Assembly: GCA_900757265.1 (NCBI GenBank)
Contig: CAAENW010000062.1
Location: 1 to 7,907, forward strand
Direction: 5' to 3'
DNA: 7,907 nt
Source: an uncultured Collinsella sp.
GTDB taxonomy: Bacteria > Actinomycetota > Coriobacteriia > Coriobacteriales > Coriobacteriaceae
In this document: positions 5,775-7,907 of the stretch, one piece after another
How the letters are laid out: every line of letters begins with the position of its first letter
Position numbering within the stretch: position 1 is the first letter of the stretch
The notes under the pieces: model-generated
Told to the model about the DNA's origin: nothing
The model's database searches: none
The model's input: the letters and a program-made list of their open reading frames with translations, nothing else
Position numbers and translations under genes: made by a program

Positions 5775-7655
5775 CTAGGCAGCCTGAACAGCGGGCTGGT
5801 CCTCGTCGATAAAGAAGCGCTTGTACCACACCAGGAACACGAGCGGCGTATAGATCTTGCGCTGGAAATCGCCCTTGCCCGCAAAGTGCAGATCGAGCAG
5901 GTGCATGAGCTCGTCGGTATCGAAGAACTCGCTTGCCCACGGCGCGGTGAAGTACTCCTTGACATAGTCGTACCACTTTTGCTCGCGCAGCCAGTAGACA
6001 ATCGGCACCGGGAAGCCCACCTTGGGACGGGTGGCCCACTCATCGGGCAGCGACTTGTTGGCAGCGTGGCGGAGTACCTGTTTGTTGCCGTTCTCGTTGA
6101 TGCGGTAGCGGTCGGGAATGTGCTCGGCGAACTCCATGACTTTGCGGTCCAGGAAGGGCACGCGCAGCTCCAGCGAGTGCGCCATGCACATCTTGTCGGC
6201 CTTGAGCAGAATGTCGCCTGGGAGCCACATGTTCATGTCCAGGTACTGCTTCTTGACCAGCTCGGGCTGACCCTTCACGCGCGCATAGATGGGAGCGGCA
6301 AGCTCGAAGGCGCCATCGCCGGTGTTGTACTCGGGCTTGAGCACGCCGTCGACCTCGCGCTCCGGCCATACCAGAGCCTGTCCCAGGAACGACTTCTCGG
6401 GGATCTCGGCACCCTTGACCAGGAAGTTATGTCCCTTGAAGTACGGCATATGCAGCGCCAGGTTACCGAGCGCGCGACGGATGGGCAGCGGCACCATCTT
6501 TTTGTACTTGCGCACCGGGACCGTGTCCTCGTAGTAGGCGTAGCCGCCAAAGAGCTCGTCGGCACCTTCGCCCGAAAGCACGACGGTGACGTCCTTGCGG
6601 GCCATCTCGGCCAAGAACCACAGCGGCACGGAAGACAGGTTGGACTGCGGCTCGTCCATGTGATACTGGATGTCCTCGAGCGCACCGAAGAACTCGTCGG
6701 CGGTAATCATCTTGCGAACGTTCTCGACGCCGAGCTTATCGGAAAGCTCCTTGGCGTAGTTAGTCTCGTTGAAATTCTTGTAATCGAAGCCCACCGAGAA
6801 GGTCTTGTCGGGCATGAGGCAAGCGGCGATGTAGCTGGAGTCGACGCCGCCGGAGAGGAACGACGCGACCTTGACGTCGGCGATGCGATGGGCCTCGACG
6901 CTCTCGTGCACGACCTCGTCCAGCTCGTCGACGTACTCCTCGAACGGCTTCTCGACGGCAGAGTAATCGCAATCCCAGTAGCGCTCGATGTTCATCTTGC
7001 CGGTCGGGATGTCTACGGTAAAGTAATGCGCCGGCGGCAGCTTGTAGACACCCTCGAAGAAGGTCTCCTCGGTTGCCGAATACTGCAGCGTCATGTACGG
7101 ACGCAGGGCCTTTTTGTTGACCGCCTTGTGGAAGTGCGGGTAGTCCAGGAAGCTCTTGATCTCGGAACCAAAGAGCACGCCCGGAGCGCCGTCACCCGCA
7201 TCGGCCATGGGATAGTAGTAGAGCGGCTTGATGCCAAAGATGTCGCGGGCGCCAAAAAACTTGTTCTTCTTCTTGTCCCAGATGACGAAGGCGTACATGC
7301 CGCGCAGGCGATCGAGTACGGCCTCGCCCCACTCCTCGTAGCCGTGCAGGAGGCTCTCGGTGTCGGCTCCACAGTGGAACTTATAGCCCTTGGCCTCGAG
7401 CTCGGAGCGAAGCTCCTGGAAGTTGTAGATCTCGCCGTTGAAGACGATAACGACGCTGCCGTCCTCATTGGCCATGGGCTGAGCGCCGGCCTCGGTCAGG
7501 TCGAGGATCGACAGGCGGCGGAAGCCCAGGGCAACGCGGCCCTCGATAAACTGGCCGCCCATGTCGGGACCACGATGGACGATGCGGTCCATCATCTTGG
7601 TGAGCACCTCGGATTGGTTATCCGTCCCACCGACAAAACCGACAAAACCGCACAT
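5775..7655 (-). CDS. asnB: Glutamine-hydrolysing asparagine synthetase (AsnB family)
   Basis: Two-domain cytosolic enzyme. The N-terminal class II glutaminase releases ammonia from glutamine, and the C-terminal synthetase activates aspartate with ATP to give asparagine. The 626-residue protein starts MCGFVGF, exposing the catalytic Cys2 after Met removal. The glutaminase domain shows HRGPD (27-31), RRLSILDL (46-53) and NGEIYNF (73-79). The synthetase has the pyrophosphate loop SGGVDSS (268-274), HMDEP (332-336) and SGEGADELFGGY (361-372). All key residues are present. AGAGGGG (7663-7669) lies seven bases before the ATG. The length is nearer the 610-640-residue Gram-positive forms than E. coli AsnB (about 554). 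Some long forms, such as corynebacterial LtsA and B. subtilis AsnB, amidate diaminopimelate in wall precursors, so adjacency to murE leaves that role open. It forms its own transcription unit, divergent from the tRNA gene. Confidence 0.94.
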   Translation of the reverse strand: MCGFVGFVGGTDNQSEVLTKMMDRIVHRGPDMGGQFIEGRVALGFRRLSILDLTEAGAQPMANEDGSVVIVFNGEIYNFQELRSELEAKGYKFHCGADTESLLHGYEEWGEAVLDRLRGMYAFVIWDKKKNKFFGARDIFGIKPLYYYPMADAGDGAPGVLFGSEIKSFLDYPHFHKAVNKKALRPYMTLQYSATEETFFEGVYKLPPAHYFTVDIPTGKMNIERYWDCDYSAVEKPFEEYVDELDEVVHESVEAHRIADVKVASFLSGGVDSSYIAACLMPDKTFSVGFDYKNFNETNYAKELSDKLGVENVRKMITADEFFGALEDIQYHMDEPQSNLSSVPLWFLAEMARKDVTVVLSGEGADELFGGYAYYEDTVPVRKYKKMVPLPIRRALGNLALHMPYFKGHNFLVKGAEIPEKSFLGQALVWPEREVDGVLKPEYNTGDGAFELAAPIYARVKGQPELVKKQYLDMNMWLPGDILLKADKMCMAHSLELRVPFLDRKVMEFAEHIPDRYRINENGNKQVLRHAANKSLPDEWATRPKVGFPVPIVYWLREQKWYDYVKEYFTAPWASEFFDTDELMHLLDLHFAGKGDFQRKIYTPLVFLVWYKRFFIDEDQPAVQAA

Positions 7656-7706
7656 ATACTATCCCCTCTGCTGTTGCTGGGCATCAAATCGAATCAGTAG
7701 CTTTTG

Positions 7707-7712
7707 AGTATA
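7707..7712 (-). promoter_or_regulatory. asnB: Candidate -10 box of asnB
   Basis: On the minus strand TATACT lies so that transcription would start near 7700, giving a leader of about 45 nt before the asnB ATG. No convincing -35 hexamer sits 16-18 bp upstream, where the sequence is G/C-rich (CCGCCC). That suggests an activated promoter or a wrong call. A TTCAG/CTGAA dyad lies about 40-60 bp upstream of the predicted start. Confidence 0.4.
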
Positions 7713-7823
7713 CCCGAGGGCGTAAAGAGGGGCGGAATGTTCAGGCAATCTCAACTGAATCAGCTCCGCTGTGACACGCGCCGGTTACCTTTAATGGATA
7801 TGAGATGAATGAGGCGATTGTTT

Positions 7824-7832
7824 TGCTATACT
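7824..7832 (+). promoter_or_regulatory. Extended -10 promoter of tRNA-Val
   Basis: TG, one base, then TATACT (7827-7832) gives a strong extended -10 on the plus strand. No TTGACA-like box lies at the right distance upstream. Transcription should start around 7839-7841, only 2-4 nt before the mature tRNA 5' end at 7843. Confidence 0.6.
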
Positions 7833-7842
7833 CTCTCCGCAC

Positions 7843-7907
7843 GGGCGATTGGCGCAACGGTTAGCGCAGGTGCTTTACACGCACAAGGCTGGGGGTTCGA
7901 ATCCCTC
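7843..7907 (+). tRNA. tRNA-Val (anticodon TAC), 3' end cut by window edge
   Basis: The cloverleaf can be laid out by hand: acceptor 5' strand GGGCGAT (7843-7849), D stem GCGC/GCGC (7852-7855 with 7864-7867), anticodon stem GGTGC/GCACA (7869-7873 with 7881-7885) around the loop TTTACAC, with anticodon TAC at 7876-7878 reading GTA valine codons. A 5-nt variable loop follows, then the T arm GGGGG-TTCGAAT-CCCTC (7891-7907). The first pair of the anticodon stem is a G-A mismatch, and the T stem has one G-T pair. The 3' acceptor strand lies beyond the window, so completeness cannot be judged. It is divergent from asnB. Confidence 0.93.

Noticed and set aside
5886..7700. 604-codon open frame on the plus strand, antisense to asnB
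   Set aside because: It mirrors asnB, whose motifs are unmistakable. Long antisense frames are expected from the codon bias of a G+C-rich gene, and the translation shows no recognisable domain.
7843..7907. tRNA-Val as a phage or island attachment site
   Set aside because: tRNA genes are common integration sites, but the 3' end and downstream DNA are outside the window and no integrase or direct repeat is visible.

Overview
The window looks like ordinary chromosome from a G+C-rich Gram-positive bacterium, most likely the actinobacterial class Coriobacteriia (Collinsella or a close relative). This rests on the G+C-rich, codon-biased reading frames, the overall look of the proteins, the murI-rph-rdgB-dtd gene order and the style of the intergenic repeats. 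It is an inference from memory, not a database match. No phage, insertion sequence, CRISPR array or toxin-antitoxin pair is visible.

Layout: all seven protein genes lie on the minus strand, so transcription runs from right to left. At the right edge a tRNA-Val(TAC) gene on the plus strand is cut by the window end and diverges from asnB. asnB (5775-7655, glutamine-dependent asparagine synthetase) has its own promoter region and ends at a good intrinsic terminator (5725-5749). Next to that terminator starts a six-gene run: murE (4100-5662), a HAD-family phosphatase (3077-3988), murI (2139-3023), rph (1359-2084), rdgB (574-1215) and dtd (124-570). Spacing within the run is 3 to about 140 bp. The widest gaps are murE to HAD, which holds a G+C-rich structured stretch, and rph to rdgB, which holds a 12-bp terminator-like hairpin. 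At the left edge, beyond a perfect hairpin that follows dtd, a minus-strand promoter points at a gene outside the window.

How the genes fit together: murI makes D-glutamate and murE adds the third residue of the peptidoglycan stem peptide, so the front of the run serves the cell wall. The back of the run is quality control: Rph trims tRNA 3' ends, RdgB removes inosine and xanthosine triphosphates, and Dtd removes D-amino acids mischarged onto tRNA. AsnB is probably a plain asparagine synthetase, but some family members amidate peptidoglycan precursors, which makes its position beside murE worth a check.

I see no clearly new system. The best leads are a short dispersed repeat related at three intergenic sites, a MurE whose amino-acid-selecting motif is not the diaminopimelate type, a possible folded RNA between murE and the HAD gene, and a tRNA promoter that leaves almost no 5' leader.
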